The notes: generated by a model from the letters alone, not told the origin. Shown: positions 36,301 to 46,716, numbered from the stretch's first letter. The stretch: 64,000 nt of DNA from Branchiostoma floridae (GCF_000003815.2 NC_049983.1:22284809-22348808); one strand, 5' to 3'. Made by a program: numbers and translations.

Positions 36301-39300
36301 TCATACACATGCTATAAATATGTCACAGTGGAGATCACGATCCAGGAGAATCGCCGATCCTCCTAGGAGAGATCGCGATCGGAGTTTCTCCTAGGAGAAA
36401 CTACAATAGATATAGGAAACAGATCCCGATCGCAATCTGTACTAGTAGAATCGGCGATTCTCCTAGTACAGATTGCAATCAGGATCTCTCCTAGGAGAAA
36501 CTCCGATCCAAACTCAAACGATGCTAAGATGTATGAAACAACAATAATTTTTTTTATAAACAATGATTTTATTCAGTTTCAAATGCAAACCTACTAACTC
36601 ATTACCAACTACACTCAAGCCTACTTCTGTAATTCTACAATGTTAACTTCACCGAAGACTACCACACTTGAGTCACTTCTGCAACTTTACTCAAGATACC
36701 ATACTGGTCTTCTTCTTCTTTCGTGTCATCACTACTGGTGTCACTACAACTATACTAAGGCAACCACACTATCATATAGTATATAGCATCATTTTTCTAA
36801 CAGCATATTCAACATTACCACATTTGTGTCTTTCCCAGAACTAACTTGTTAGTAATATCTTGNNNNNNNNNNNNNNNNNNNNNNNNNNNNNNNNNNNNNN
36901 NNNNNNNNNNNNNNNNNNNNNNNNNNNNNNNNNNNNNNNNNNNNNNNNNNNNNNNNNNNNNNNNNNNNNNNNNNNNNNNNNNNNNNNNNNNNNNNNNNNN
37001 NNNNNNNNNNNNNNNNNNNNNNNNNNNNNNNNNNNNNNNNNNNNNNNNNNNNNNNNNNNNNNNNNNNNNNNNNNNNNNNNNNNNNNNNNNNNNNNNNNNN
37101 NNNNNNNNNNNNNNNNNNNNNNNNNNNNNNNNNNNNNNNNNNNNNNNNNNNNNNNNNNNNNNNNNNNNNNNNNNNNNNNNNNNNNNNNNNNNNNNNNNNN
37201 NNNNNNNNNNNNNNNNNNNNNNNNNNTAAAGTTGCAGAAGTGACTCAAGTGTGATAGTCTTCGGTGAAGTTAACATTGTATAACTATAAGTGACACAAGT
37301 AGGCTTGAGTGTAGTTGGTAATGAGTTAGTAGGTTTGCATTAATACCGAATAAAATCATTGTTTATAAAAAAAATTATTGCTGTTTCATACATCTTAGCA
37401 TCGTTTGAGTTTGGATCGGAGTTTCTCCTAGGAGAGATCCCGATTGCAATCTGTACTAGGAGAATCGCCGATTCTACTAGTACAGATTGCGATCGGGATC
37501 TGTTTCTTATATCTATCGTAGTTTCTCCTAGGAGAAACTCCGATCGCGATCTCTCCTAGGAGGATCGGCGATTCTCCTGGATCGTGATCTCCACTGTGAC
37601 AAATACATGTGGGTGGTAACTGTTCAGTACAGAAGGAAGCCTGACCAAAGCTTGTACACTGGTGTTAATCTCTGGGCAGATTTACCAGTAGTAATAGTAT
37701 AAGATAGTACCAAAGCTGGCTAAGGAGTAAAGCTGGCCAAAGGGAGTCATCAGCCAATCCAGTAGCCAAACACACTCCTAGGCCGGCTTCACTCCTCTGG
37801 CAGAGTTTGATACTATCTTATGCTACTGTAGGATCTGCTTGGAGATCATACTGGTGTTAGGATGATGGATGGAGAGGTTGGAAAGCTTAGAGATACCAGA
37901 GCCAGGCTGCCTGCTTAATGGATCAATCACAATCATCATACTATAGGTACACTATAAATACATGTGTGTGGTGGTACAGTACAGAAGAAAGCCTAACCAA
38001 GCTTCGAAGCTACACTGACGGTAGGATGAAGAGGCTGGAAAACTTAGACTAGAGATGCCAGAAGCAGGCTTTTTGCCAGGCATGTGCCCAGTGCACGTTT
38101 CAATGCGAAATGTGCCAGAAGTTGAGAAAATTTGGTGCCCTCGAACAAAATTGTTTCAACAATAATTCCAACATCAGAATCAGGCATTCAAATTTTTTTA
38201 CCGCGCCGCACTCTGGGTGCACAGAGTACATTTGAAATATTTCATGGAAGCCAGTGTGATTAAACTTCTAAGCGCGTGATCCTTATCATTTTGTGTGGAG
38301 GTGCTGACTTGTCAGTACAGGTTAGACTGTACTTATACATTATAGGACGGAGGGAGGTACATGTATGTAGAAAGGTGATTGAGAGAGGGTGCAACAATTT
38401 ACCTGTGCCACCATAAATAAAAGACAGTGACAATCAATAATTCATATTATTTAATATTAGATGCATATGCCATCTTTTTGTTGTAAATGAGAGATTAGTC
38501 AGCAAAATTTGATACCATGATTGGACCAGAATCTATTTCGATATGAGATCAGATCTTTAAACATAAAAGCTGCTGTTTATTAGGAGTCATGTTTGAAAGA
38601 AATGTGTGTGTCTTGTGGGGTCGATGCGAGGTCAGGGTGACAACTCTGCTCGCCCATCCTGTTTGCCATCCTGTTCCCACTGATGTCAATGATAAGAGCA
38701 GGAAGGGAACAGTGTACAGATGTCAAGGTTGGACAAGTTTTCTACATTTCACTTGTCCTATCGGGGCAAGTACATTGAAAATTTACAAGTTTCACTTGCC
38801 CAAAATTTAAATGTCATATTCTTGCGGGTTTACAAACATAATTGCTGGATAATCCGATTAGCCTGATAACTAGGACATAACTAAGACCATTTCAGAGGTT
38901 TTAGTGCCTATCAAATTGACAGTGAAGCAGATAAAAACAACAACAAAAGCCTCACTCAGCACATGCAACCGGCATGGCCTTAAAAAAAATCCTGGAGAAT
39001 CTCACTTGCACAATCACATTTGCTTGCCTGATTGGCATTTTTACGTGCCCGGGACAATCAGACTATATGACTTGTCCAACCCTAGATGTACTGTACTGTG
39101 GACAAGTGAAGGTTTGACTTTGAGTCAACTTTTACTTCTTCGGCTATACCTTACTGGCTTACAACGTACAAAAAAACTAAATAAAGCTGTAGAAAGGAGG
39201 AATAAACATTGTGGGGATCGTAGACATGGGCAAGGAAGCGGAAATCGAACATGGATCTTTTCATCTAAAGAAATTGTGCTTTTAAAAAGCATTTTTGATT

Positions 39301-41923
39301 TTGGTTTTAAAATTTAACTATCCCACAAGTGTCAACTCGAAGTTCACTACTCTGATGTACTTGAATGTATTAACCCTCTATAGTCATGATTGTAACCTGA
39401 TACTTTCCTTTAGTTCCAGACCTCTTTTGACTTGTCCTGGTACCATCAGGTTCAATTTAGCAACATGCAACTTGAACGTGTGAGAAGAAAGTCATCTGAC
39501 CAGGGAAGAATCAGTCAGCATTTGGTCTTAATTTTCACTTGAAGTATGTCTGTGAACTTGATATTGCCTGTAGAAACTTGTCCAGAACTCCTCATGGTTT
39601 ATATTGTGCTAAGGCATCACAATTTAGTGCTGTACTGTATTAAGAATTGCTGTTAACAGTAATAAAAGAACAACTTGCATTAACTGTGGTGCTTGCACTT
39701 GTAATCCAAATTCAGTAAATGCACTTGACCACAGCTGGGCCCAGGTTAGGCAAACTGTTTTGTCACTAAAATTTTAACAGCTTTATATTTGCTGTTTTTC
39801 CTGGAAAGAAAAAAAAGCTGACAACTTGGCAAACAAAATTTGGCTTCCTGGTTCATAGATGATGAACAAAAATCATGGCCAGCTTGAATTTTTTTCATCA
39901 TCCTGCTGATGGAAAAATCCTAAGATTTACAGGCAGGTGTCTAGATGCAGTTTAATCAAAGTTGGGAATCAAAATTCTAGATCTATATATTTACCCACCG
40001 ATTTTTGTCTGTCAAATTTGACTGCATAAGTGAATGGTATTAATAAGGGTATGACAGCGTGATGGCTAGAGCTCTGCATGACAGACAGAAATTGGCGTGT
40101 CTAATGTAAAAAAGATAAGAATCAGGCCAAATCACAACAGGAGATTGTTTGCAACAACCACTACCCTGATGGTTGACTGAAGAGGACAAAAGTGACTTGC
40201 AATAATGCAATGCAGGTTTGGATACCAACTACAAACTATAAACTTGATCAGTTAGTATGTATCAGTGTTCTCTCTGGGTCTTTTCAACTGGGGGCTGTGA
40301 CTTGGATCCCGTATGCTGTGAGTTGGGCCCCTACGCTGTGACTTGAGCCCCTACGCTGTGTTTCAACCAACGAAGGGTACTTTTCTGTTGTTTTGTAACA
40401 AAGGTAACTCAATTTGGTCCTCAACATGCAGGAAATAGTTATGAAGTTAATAAGTTATGAATGTACCTCCACCCCCACCCCCTTATGCAATGTAATGTTC
40501 GCACATGCTACTCTTTCCACATGGCTTTGCTGTACTAAGCATTTGCCCCTACTCTGTGGAAAAATCGTTTTGGGTACTTTACTACTAGTAGTTAGATAAC
40601 AACTAACGTTACCCAAGGCCATAGAAGTTGTCCTACCCCAAGGGGAGGTCAGCTATCATCATGTCACGCTGTGGTGAGTGTGACTTACATGTTAACACCC
40701 TACTGTGAAACTTGTAAACAAACTTGGCTATTTGCCCATCTGCTTGAGACTTACCACTAATGATATAGGATTTGGACGGACTGAGCAGCAAAACTGGTAT
40801 TACAAACTGCTATAAGAGTTTTCATTAGGGATCTTAACACATAGAGCTCTTCAAATCGCAGACATACAAAAAGATTGAAGCAAGCTGGCAGGCTCAAAAT
40901 ATCTGTGCTGGACACATATTCAAATCATACAGTATTCATACATAGCCGTATCTATTTTGATTGCCAGATAAGCTATATATCATAATAAATGTTACAAAAC
41001 TAGTTGGAGAGTAACGTTAGTAGAAATTGCACAATGTTACATATTACAATGATTGTAACGTTACATCTTTAGAGAGAGATGAAGCCTTTCTGTATTAAAC
41101 CGGTTTAACGGTCGATAAAAGGTCTGAGTGACAACTCGTCTATCTAACTGCCCTTTAGCGTACTGATCTTAAAATTTTATATAAGAAAATACAGAAATAA
41201 TTGACTTGAGAACAACACTAAAGTTACATGAGGAACAAATAAGTTTGTTTTTTTTCTTCTTTCTTTTCAAAAAGGTTCAGCATATCAAATTTAACAGGAT
41301 CCTTGGCTCAGTGGAAATCTATAGACCTGTAATTTTGTAGCTTCCTGAAAGGAAGGGAATTCCAGTTGCAACGGTTTCTAGATAGCAGGAGTTGTTACTT
41401 TAACGTATGTCGAGCCAAACCAAGAAAAATCTACCTGTCCGACGACCTCTAGGACAAGTTGCTATATTCGTGTGTGTCGTAAAAAAAACTTCCGGCACAA
41501 AAATTCATGAGTGTTGGTTCCCCTCCTTTTCCTTTGCTTCGGGATAACACTGCAAGACTAAGACACATTTGAAACCCATAACAGCCAAGCTGAAGACTAG
41601 ATGACTGTATTAAAACAGAAAACTTGTCTTGTAAATAGTTGTAATTTCTTCTTCGCAAATTCCAACTCACCTGTCTAGAAAATTTACGGTCTTCGCCTTG
41701 GCCCTAAACTACCTCCCCCTTCCGCACAAGTTTTGCCCTAAGTTTAGCGCCTGTTATTCGGGAACGCAAGCAACCAACACATACAAAATGAGCTCCCTAC
41801 CTTCCTAAGACTTGTAAGATTGTCCCTGTGGCAGTTTTGAAGACACTGAGCACTTTGAGAGGAAGATATTGAGGTCTGGGTGAAGAACAGAGTCACTGCA
41901 AAAATCACCCAAACAGTCGCCAT
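21310..41923 (-). CDS. IL-17 receptor-like (SEFIR) transmembrane receptor, gene B
   Basis: Fourteen exons in coding order: 41923-41801, 34402-34348, 28886-28743, 28106-27988, 27273-27135, 26984-26940, 26659-26478, 26160-26019, 25475-25353, 24696-24553, 24238-24144, 23538-23387, 22706-22427, 22083-21310. All GT-AG, phases agree, total 2517 nt (838 residues). The ATG at 41923 lies in CCAAGATGG, a good Kozak context. Residues 1-27 are a signal peptide; about 28-320 the ectodomain (N-glycosylation sequons such as NLT, NKS, NTT, NAT); 326-350 the membrane helix followed by YRRYRRR; 406-570 the SEFIR domain (KVLILYSPAD, CHVFLDSWYVGEG, LTDCDYVIVVCS, RFVTAYFEYT); 582-838 the tail with TDNPDWF and an acidic EEEEDQ run. 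Same family and likely role as gene A. The vertebrate type is probably IL17RD-like, but orthology is not proven. Introns 1 and 2 are large (7.4 and 5.5 kb) and full of repeats. Confidence 0.9.
22427..24238 (-). CDS. Gene B SEFIR exons
   Basis: Exons 24238-24144 (phase 1 to 0), 23538-23387 (0 to 2) and 22706-22427 (2 to 0). Residues about 406-581. The central strand DYVIVVCS aligns with EYVIVLCS of gene A, and YFEYTYESDIP with YFSYSSAEDVP. The junction phase between the second and third exon differs from gene A (2 rather than 1), the main intron change between the paralogues. Confidence 0.85.
23387..23798 (-). repeat. Three tandem ~120-bp copies of acceptor plus SEFIR exon start
   Basis: The exon starting at 23538 is preceded (minus-strand sense) by two more copies of 'CAG then TCATGCC', with exon-equivalent starts at 23657 and 23778 (spacings 119 and 121). 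Each copy includes an acceptor and the start of the CHVF-DSWYVGEG coding segment. From 23778 to the real exon the frame stays open (240 nt, 80 codons). From 23657 the frame meets TGA after about ten codons. Confidence 0.85.
24880..25035 (-). repeat. tRNA-derived SINE fragment, minus strand
   Basis: Minus-strand sequence reads TAGTCCAGTGGGTAGAAGC (A-box-like), then GAGTTTGATTCTG (B-box-like), then a SINE-like body with 'CACTTGACATGCACAC'. It lies in the intron before the juxtamembrane exon of gene B. Confidence 0.45.
25353..25475 (-). CDS. Gene B exon 9: transmembrane segment
   Basis: Phase 1 to 1. Residues about 317-357: proline-rich lead (DPRGPTLSTP), helix VIVAMACLGVLGLWAFAGL continuing AAVLIY, and a basic stop-transfer segment RRYRRRK. 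The helix and basic flank fix the type I orientation. Its 5' 70 bp are duplicated twice upstream (next entry). Confidence 0.88.
25406..25690 (-). repeat. Three tandem 106-bp copies of acceptor plus transmembrane exon start
   Basis: Period exactly 106 bp: exon-equivalent starts at 25475 (real), 25581 and 25687. Each copy has a TAG acceptor followed by ACCCACGTGGACCCACCC. The copies are nearly identical. In the two upstream copies the helix reads MACLGVLGL and then TGA, because the unit breaks off in the middle of the exon. Confidence 0.9.
26680..26790 (+). repeat. SINE fragment
   Basis: Contains GGTTCAAATCCCT (B-box-like) and then 'TTGTACCCTTGGGAGAGGCA', matching the start of the SINE body at 44690-44760. 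In an intron of gene B. Confidence 0.45.
27650..27955 (+). mobile_element. tRNA-derived SINE, plus strand
   Basis: Head with A-box-like GGCCGATTAGGTAGAGAG and B box GTGGGTTTGATCCCCGGCC at about 27711-27730, followed by a 200-bp body ending in GGAAGGACTTTAACTAA. It ends only about 30 bp from the donor side of the gene B exon at 27988-28106. Confidence 0.65.
28200..28692. repeat. Two copies of the AAAGCAGTTACTCAAGCAACTGG element
   Basis: Near 28217-28262 and 28570-28690 the phrases 'CTCAAGCAACTGGATATG' and 'TTTTGGAAACGGTCAGACG' recur, with 'ATCACCTGGATGTCTAAC' at the end. Between them lies sequence shared with the LINE remnant at 9900-9975 ('TTGATATGCAAAAGAGATC'). Confidence 0.55.
29770..30065. 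repeat. Minisatellite, ~60-bp unit
   Basis: Diverged tandem units centred on 'GTCCTTATGTAGAGGTGG' and 'AGTACAGGTTTGACTGTA'. Single related units occur at 11085-11140 (intron 8 of gene A) and 30935-31060. Confidence 0.7.
30650..31330. repeat. Diverged tandem repeat
   Basis: Three or four copies of a segment with 'CAAGATTTTTCCTGGAAC', 'CAAAAGCTTTTTTCCTAG' and 'CCAAGGCCACCCTACTAG', at irregular spacing of about 110-170 bp. Non-coding, in intron 2 of gene B. Confidence 0.5.
31440..31595. repeat. (CA)n-rich microsatellite
   Basis: CA-dominated tract with ACATG and AAACA interruptions; the Cys/Val open frames on the minus strand are repeat artefacts. Confidence 0.9.
31613..32404 (+). mobile_element. 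Element family with ACCTCCAT hairpin, octamer arrays (copy 1)
   Basis: Opens with the hairpin ACCTCCAT-GAAAAA-ATGGAGGT, then (TGTC/TG)n, then 'CATAACTTGAGAACC', 'GATGATATTTGGTATGTGGG' and 'AAGGTCGATTTTGGGCCCCC', and closes with 'CATGGAGGTATGAGGTC' and CCGAACTCTAGTT. ATTTGCAT or its complement occurs five times (32072, 32089, 32200, 32217, 32353). No coding capacity seen. Confidence 0.75.
32638..33734 (+). mobile_element. Element family with ACCTCCAT hairpin, octamer arrays (copy 2)
   Basis: Same start and end sequences and same orientation as the copy at 31613-32404, but longer (about 1.1 kb), with internal 'TTTGGGCCCCCTAG' and 'GGATAACT' phrases repeated. ATTTGCAT/ATGCAAAT at 33123, 33399, 33416 and 33543. 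Confidence 0.75.
34790..35725. mobile_element. GC-rich TIR element with internal ~195-bp tandem repeats
   Basis: Termini CAGAGGCGGCGGCACC and the inverse of CAGTGGCGGCGGCACC (15 of 16 match), flanked by a possible AACAG duplication (34785-34789 and 35726-35730). The interior consists of four diverged units of about 185-200 bp, each with 'CTGAAACGCCATTTCCTG' and 'CAAATTTTGC', at about 34930, 35130, 35325 and 35512. No open frame for a transposase. Related copy at 58152-59465. Lies in intron 1 of gene B. Confidence 0.75.
35992..36164. mobile_element. MITE, CTCCAAGCAGATCC family
   Basis: Begins TATCTCCAAGCAGATCCTAC and ends CTGCCTGGAGAT, interior 'GAAGCCGGCCTAGGA' and 'TTTGGCCAGCAATACTCC'. Same family as 3026-3182. 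Confidence 0.75.
36323..37600. mobile_element. Long inverted-repeat element with nested CTCCTAGGAG palindromes
   Basis: Outer ends GTCACAGTGGAGATCACGAT (left, 36323) and its inverse (ending 37600). The left arm to about 36691 and the right arm from 37227 are near-complementary over about 370 bp. Each arm contains several shorter palindromes, e.g. CTCCTAGGAG and TGTACTAGTA, plus GATCGCGATC. The centre is hidden by a 364-N gap. No coding capacity is visible. Confidence 0.75.
36863..37226. other. Assembly gap (364 N)
   Basis: Run of N in the middle of an inverted-repeat element. A sized gap at a hairpin centre suggests that the palindrome blocked sequencing or assembly. Open frames of X across it are meaningless. 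Confidence 0.99.
37667..37846. mobile_element. MITE, CTCCAAGCAGATCC family
   Basis: Left end degenerate (AATCTCTGGGCAGATT), right end GTAGGATCTGCTTGGAGAT intact; internal 'GGCCGGCTTCACTCC'. Located 67 bp beyond the inverted-repeat element. Confidence 0.65.
37850..41800. other. Gene B intron 1, mostly unannotated part
   Basis: No exon or clear element was recognised across most of this 4-kb stretch. At 40290-40440 there is a tandem of 'TACGCTGTGACTTGAGCCCC' followed by TTTCAACCA and 'TTTCTGTTGTTTTGTAACAAAG', also seen near 53580-53705, so it belongs to a dispersed repeat. Confidence 0.4.
41801..41923 (-). CDS. Gene B exon 1: signal peptide
   Basis: Starts ATG at 41923 (context AAGATGG). Hydrophobic core WVIFAVTLFF, probable cleavage near SSSQSA, then CLQNC and the exon ends in phase 0 at AAG|GTAGGG. 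The next exon is 7.4 kb away at 34402-34348. Confidence 0.85.
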
Positions 41924-42849
41924 CTTGGACACGACCACTCTACGCCCACAGGAAACTACCTGATGAGTGCGATTTCGTGCGCACAGGTTGTCATGACCCC
42001 ACAGGCGAGCAACAAGTCTACCTGATGAATAATGCTTTGGTACTCCTACAATCCAGAATGAAGTTTCAAATTCATATAAAGTATAACTTAAGGTCAATTT
42101 TACTCCATCACAAGGGATTGAGGTCTTGCTGGGACTTTTTTTGTCTATCAGTGTGTGTGTTTGTTTGTTTTTCTGTAGTGCAGTTTCTGTATTTTCTGAC
42201 AGAGGGCACTTTACCATTGAGGTAGCCTGACAGCTCTCGAGTCTCTTTACATGTGTACGTGTGGAGAGGGCTGGATACCAGGCTACCACTGAAGTGGAAT
42301 TTTAATCGTGTAGTCCAAAATTAGCCTGATTAAATCTCGCTTATTACAGCCCTGGACAGCGGAGTTTGTGTTACACAGACTAGTCCAAAATTAAAGCCTT
42401 ATGGAAATGCAAAATAAAAACATTAGAAAAAGTATAGTCTAGTTTTCTGGTTGAATTCTTTGATAGCAGATCCGAATTGGTGTGCTCTTCGTTAAGGCAT
42501 TTAACGTTAACGTTAACGCCGACTTTCTAACTTGGTGAAAATCAGTTGTACCAAGGAGCTTGGTTGTATCTAGTTTAGGCTAAAAATTCCCTCTCATGTA
42601 ACTTCAAGACTCCATTCATTAGAGTACACATTCCGTCCGTCCGTCCCATAGCTAGGTAGCTTTAGAGGCAGTCTGTCTGTCCATAAAGGTTCTTCACTTC
42701 TGACAGTCGTCATCCAGACTGGTCACCTGAGCCGCCGTCCTTACTGACCACTCCTAGATTACACATCCGTTAAAAATGCACAAATACGAAAACAAACAAA
42801 TAAACAAATATAATGTAGCTGTTATAGCAAAATAATTGTGGTATTCTAA

Positions 42850-42956
42850 AATGTGCCGGCTTAACTCACTTTGGCCGGCTATACAGTATACTCTTTGGCC
42901 AGCTTTGACAGGCTTTGATACTATGTTATGGCACCGTAGGATCTGCTTGGAGATTA
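42850..42956. repeat. MITE half, CTCCAAGCAGATCC family
   Basis: Contains 'TTTGGCCGGCTATACAG' and ends GTAGGATCTGCTTGGAGAT. The left half is missing. Confidence 0.6.
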
Positions 42957-43170
42957 GCCCCCCGGGATCGAAGTTGTTGATTAGATGCAGTCGCTCCCAG
43001 GGTCCAACCTACACGTGGGATGGGATCTCCCACTCACTCCCGCCATCAAATCGTGGGAGAAGCCTGCACCGCAGTCTCTTCTGTTTGTCCTTTCCTTCTT
43101 CCACCGTAACCGTGCTGAGCCCCCCAAAAGAGTGAAGAAGTGCTCCGGTTGTGGCGAACCGTTGTCCTGG

Positions 43171-43270
43171 NNNNNNNNNNNNNNNNNNNNNNNNNNNNNN
43201 NNNNNNNNNNNNNNNNNNNNNNNNNNNNNNNNNNNNNNNNNNNNNNNNNNNNNNNNNNNNNNNNNNNNNN
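43171..43270. other. Assembly gap (100 N)
   Basis: Run of 100 N directly after an open stretch ending KCSGCGEPLSW (plus strand, 42985-43170). The short Cys-x-x-Cys motif is suggestive but cannot be assigned. Confidence 0.99.
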
Positions 43271-44359
43271 CCACTTTGGTACTTCGAATGTGTTATCGCT
43301 ATTGTTATTTCTTGTCTACTTTTATATTTCTATGACAATAGATTGTAACCCAAATATTCAAAATGAGTGGGAGGGGCAGGCTGGCCAACTCTTTCTGTTT
43401 TATTTTTGGAAATCTGACACCTGCATGTTTCTCTCGCTCACAGCTCAACAGCGCCACCTGTTGGAAACATAGCAAACTGCAGAAAGCAACAGCAGTCCAT
43501 CAGGCATCTTTCATCAGGTAAGACACACATTTTGATGCACCTTTTAAGGTGACAACTACAAGTGTAATGTGTCCTATTTTTGGTTCCAGTTTATCAGTTT
43601 GTGCAACCACTTTACTTTACCACGTCGAGGCCTCGTAAGTTGAGAAAAAAGCCTATAACGTTCAATCGTTTCCACTATTCTTGGAACATATCAACGTTCT
43701 TAAAATTGTTATTCGATTGTGAATTCATTGGTCGTAAGTGAACCTAAGAACAGCAATGGAAGGCATCCTTTCTCTGATCTCCAAGCAGATGTTTGGGTAG
43801 AAGATCATAAATGCTGAGCTTCTCTGACATATGCTATAGTTTTCCATGGTCCAACCCAATGTTAAATCTTCTACCTACCTACCTACCTAGTCCTTTAACC
43901 TCCAGGCCAGGTCGTTGGAGGGGATTAGGTAGACATAAAGATGGAGAGTTGTCTCCAGGCCCGTCTGTCTCTTGCTACAGTCAGCCTTTAAGTCTTTTAA
44001 ATCTTCTAAGCTTAACTAAATTACGGCATATTTCTTCAACTTGCAGGAAGGTAAAAATGATGATACTGAACAGTCTTTGGTCTGATATTTACACTGTCGA
44101 CTCTACACTAGAATTATCTCTGGAAGAGTAGTTGTTGTTATTACTCCTGGAAGAGTTGTTGTTGCAATGATATGTCAACAACTAAAGGAGTCAATGAACA
44201 ATAAACAATAGACAATCTCTTTTGGAAACAGGCATGCCCCCTGGTGGTGGAAAAAGGGAATGCAGAACTCCATGGAGACTGGTTGACACTTCCCAAATAC
44301 TGGTTGGAGGGATGAAAGCAAGTCAACCATCATACCATGCCTGTTACGGGCTTAAAGAT

Positions 44360-45070
44360 CAGGGGACAGTCTGCATACCACCGTGGATGGCAGTCAGCAC
44401 CATGGACAGGTCTATGCCATCAAGGAATACCGCTCTCCCTTTCAAAGCCTTACTAAAGTACCTTCTTCCCTTTTTCCACCCAAAGCAATTTTTCCCACCC
44501 TTTTCCTCTTGCAGCATCAATTAAAAGTAGTTCTTTTGCAGTGCTTTTTTCCCTCACAGGACTGTCCAGTCAGCACCATGGACATATTTACACCATTAAC
44601 TAGTGCCTTTCTCCTTTTTCCTTTAGCAGCTTCAGTGGGAAGCGATTCTATTCATTTTTGCAGGTCAATAAAATGCATGTTTGGCTCAGGACCGAGAGCT
44701 CTTGAGTTCAAATCCTGCTATGTCACCGATCTTGTGCCCTTGGAAAGGCACTTTACACGGCTTTCTTCACTTTACCCAGGTGCAAATGTGTACCTAGCTT
44801 CTGCTAGGGCCGTCCCTCAGATAGGACGTTAAATGGGGTCCCATATTTGGGGAGAGTCACACCCCAGGCACGTTAAAGAACCCATTGTCTACTGTCCCAG
44901 TTTGGGGGAGTTTTTCCTTGGTTGATTCTTGTTGCCATGCTCAAATTTGATGTCTAGGAGACTAAGAAACATTCTGCATACCACAGTGGATGGCAGTCCG
45001 CACCATGGACAGGTCTACATAATTAACAAATACCATTCTCCCTGTTACAGACTTACCATTTCTAGGTCCA
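44360..45070. repeat. Diverged local duplication
   Basis: The segment 'GGATGGCAGTCAGCACCATG' with GGACAGGTCTA at 44385-44415 recurs as 'GGATGGCAGTCCGCACCATG' at 44988-45020, with a shorter trace near 44570. 'TTCCTTGGTTGATTCTTG' (44910-44930) likewise recurs near 45163. Non-coding. Confidence 0.5.
44655..44905 (+). mobile_element. tRNA-derived SINE, plus strand
   Basis: Head 'GGCTCAGGACCGAGAGCTC' and B-box-like GAGTTCAAATCCTG, then body 'TTGGAAAGGCACTTTAC', 'GTGTACCTAGCTTCTG' and 'GGACGTTAAATGGGGTCCC'. Same family as the minus-strand SINE at 5655-5992. Confidence 0.65.
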
Positions 45071-46716
45071 GGACAAAGTAGCCAGTGTCCTATCTGTAAT
45101 TTTCTTCCAGCTGTGCTCCAAGTTAGCATTAGCTGGCTAACATTGTCTGCAGTTACAATTTCTCCTTGGTTGATTTTTGTGGCTACCCTCAAATTTGAGT
45201 TGCAGGCCATCTTTATGTTGTTTCTTTATGACGTGTGAGCTTAAAGATGTCTAGGAGATCAACGAACAGTCTATATACAGATTTGCTTATTTCATCATGT
45301 AGTCCTTGCATAAGTGGAGACAGGTGGAAACACTTCAATCAAATATAGGTGAGAGCAGAAAGGTAATAATTAAGGATGCTTTGCACTTATGAAAGGGTAC
45401 GTAAGCAAGGATTGCCTTACACACAAGACATACCAGACACACGTCTGGAGGGAGAGAGAAGCAGGAGGAAAAGGCGAAGAAGCTGGAAGGGGGAGGCGGG
45501 GGGTTTGGGAACGCTTGCAAATATACAATACCCACCCACCCACCATTTATTTATTATATAAATACGATAGGACACTGGAGCAGAGGGCAAGACTCCGTCA
45601 GTACAGAAACGTCCCACTTATATCTAATTTCATTCCCCATACCTAATATGTGAAGACACCTTCTGCACTGGAGCGGAGGAATACATGATTCAGATAGGGA
45701 CATACAGTGTGTATTTCAGCCACATTGCCCACATTATAACTTTAGCTTAAATCTATCTTGCATGCCTGAAGTGATTTTTCTCTTTACACCCTCGACACCC
45801 TTTTCAAGATGTAGATTTGACTTCATATCTAGCAGTAGTAGCTTGCCAAAGTTGAAAATGTTTTATGAATTAAATCTGAAATCTTAGCATCTATAAAAGT
45901 TTTATTTGTTCCCCTTTTCAGTTTGTCTCTGTGAAGGATCTCTCTGATTCCTTGCAACCTGAGGAAGCAAACTTCAAGGAAAGAAGACTTCTGACCAGGT
46001 GAGATTTATCCTTTTCTCTGCCAACATTTAAGACTAGGGGTGGGGGCGTTGGGGAGTTTATGCCAGCAATAGACTATGTATCAGGGAATATTTGGACAAC
46101 AAGTGGCCTTGTGATAGGATCTTTCTGCAATGTCACTTGATATGTGTAATTTATGGGGTTCAGGGATAGATTTTCTGCTGATTACAAGTTCTTAGCTTTC
46201 ACCTGATATGTTAAATCTAATGGTGTTCAGGGGTAGCAGCTCGCCACCTCCGTCACAATGAAGGCAGCAAGAAGGAAAGCAGGGCTGATCATAGCAGTGT
46301 AATCATTCCTGATATTCTCATGTTTAAAAACACGCGAGGTGCAGAGAGAACATCTGATCTGGTCTATCATGAGCAGAAATGCTGATGAGGGTTCTGCCGC
46401 CATTTTGAAAATAGCACGATGTGTTATGACTGCCAGAGTGCCAGGGGTGTCCCATCCTACGGTCTAGATCCCTCCAGACATCTACGCAGATGTCTGGACA
46501 AACTGAGTCTGGATTGGGCCTAATAGTCTTGGTGATAAAGAGACACATGTTCCTTTTGGTATATCTTCCTATCTTTTGAATCAGTCTCTGGCTCATCAAT
46601 GGTCACAATGGCTCTCTGTGTAAGGGACACAGTCAGAAAAAAAGGCTTTGTGTTACAAAAACTAAAGAATTCTGAGCTTGGTACTTCTTGTCTTTTAAGA
46701 CAGTTCCTCTGGCTTA

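Noticed and set aside
36815-37276. Open frames of 127-153 residues across the gap
   Set aside because: Made of N translated as X.
42985-43335. Zinc-finger gene fragment (KCSGCGEPLSW) before the gap
   Set aside because: Only about 62 residues before the N run, with no splice sites or further motif; could be part of a transposon. Left unassigned.
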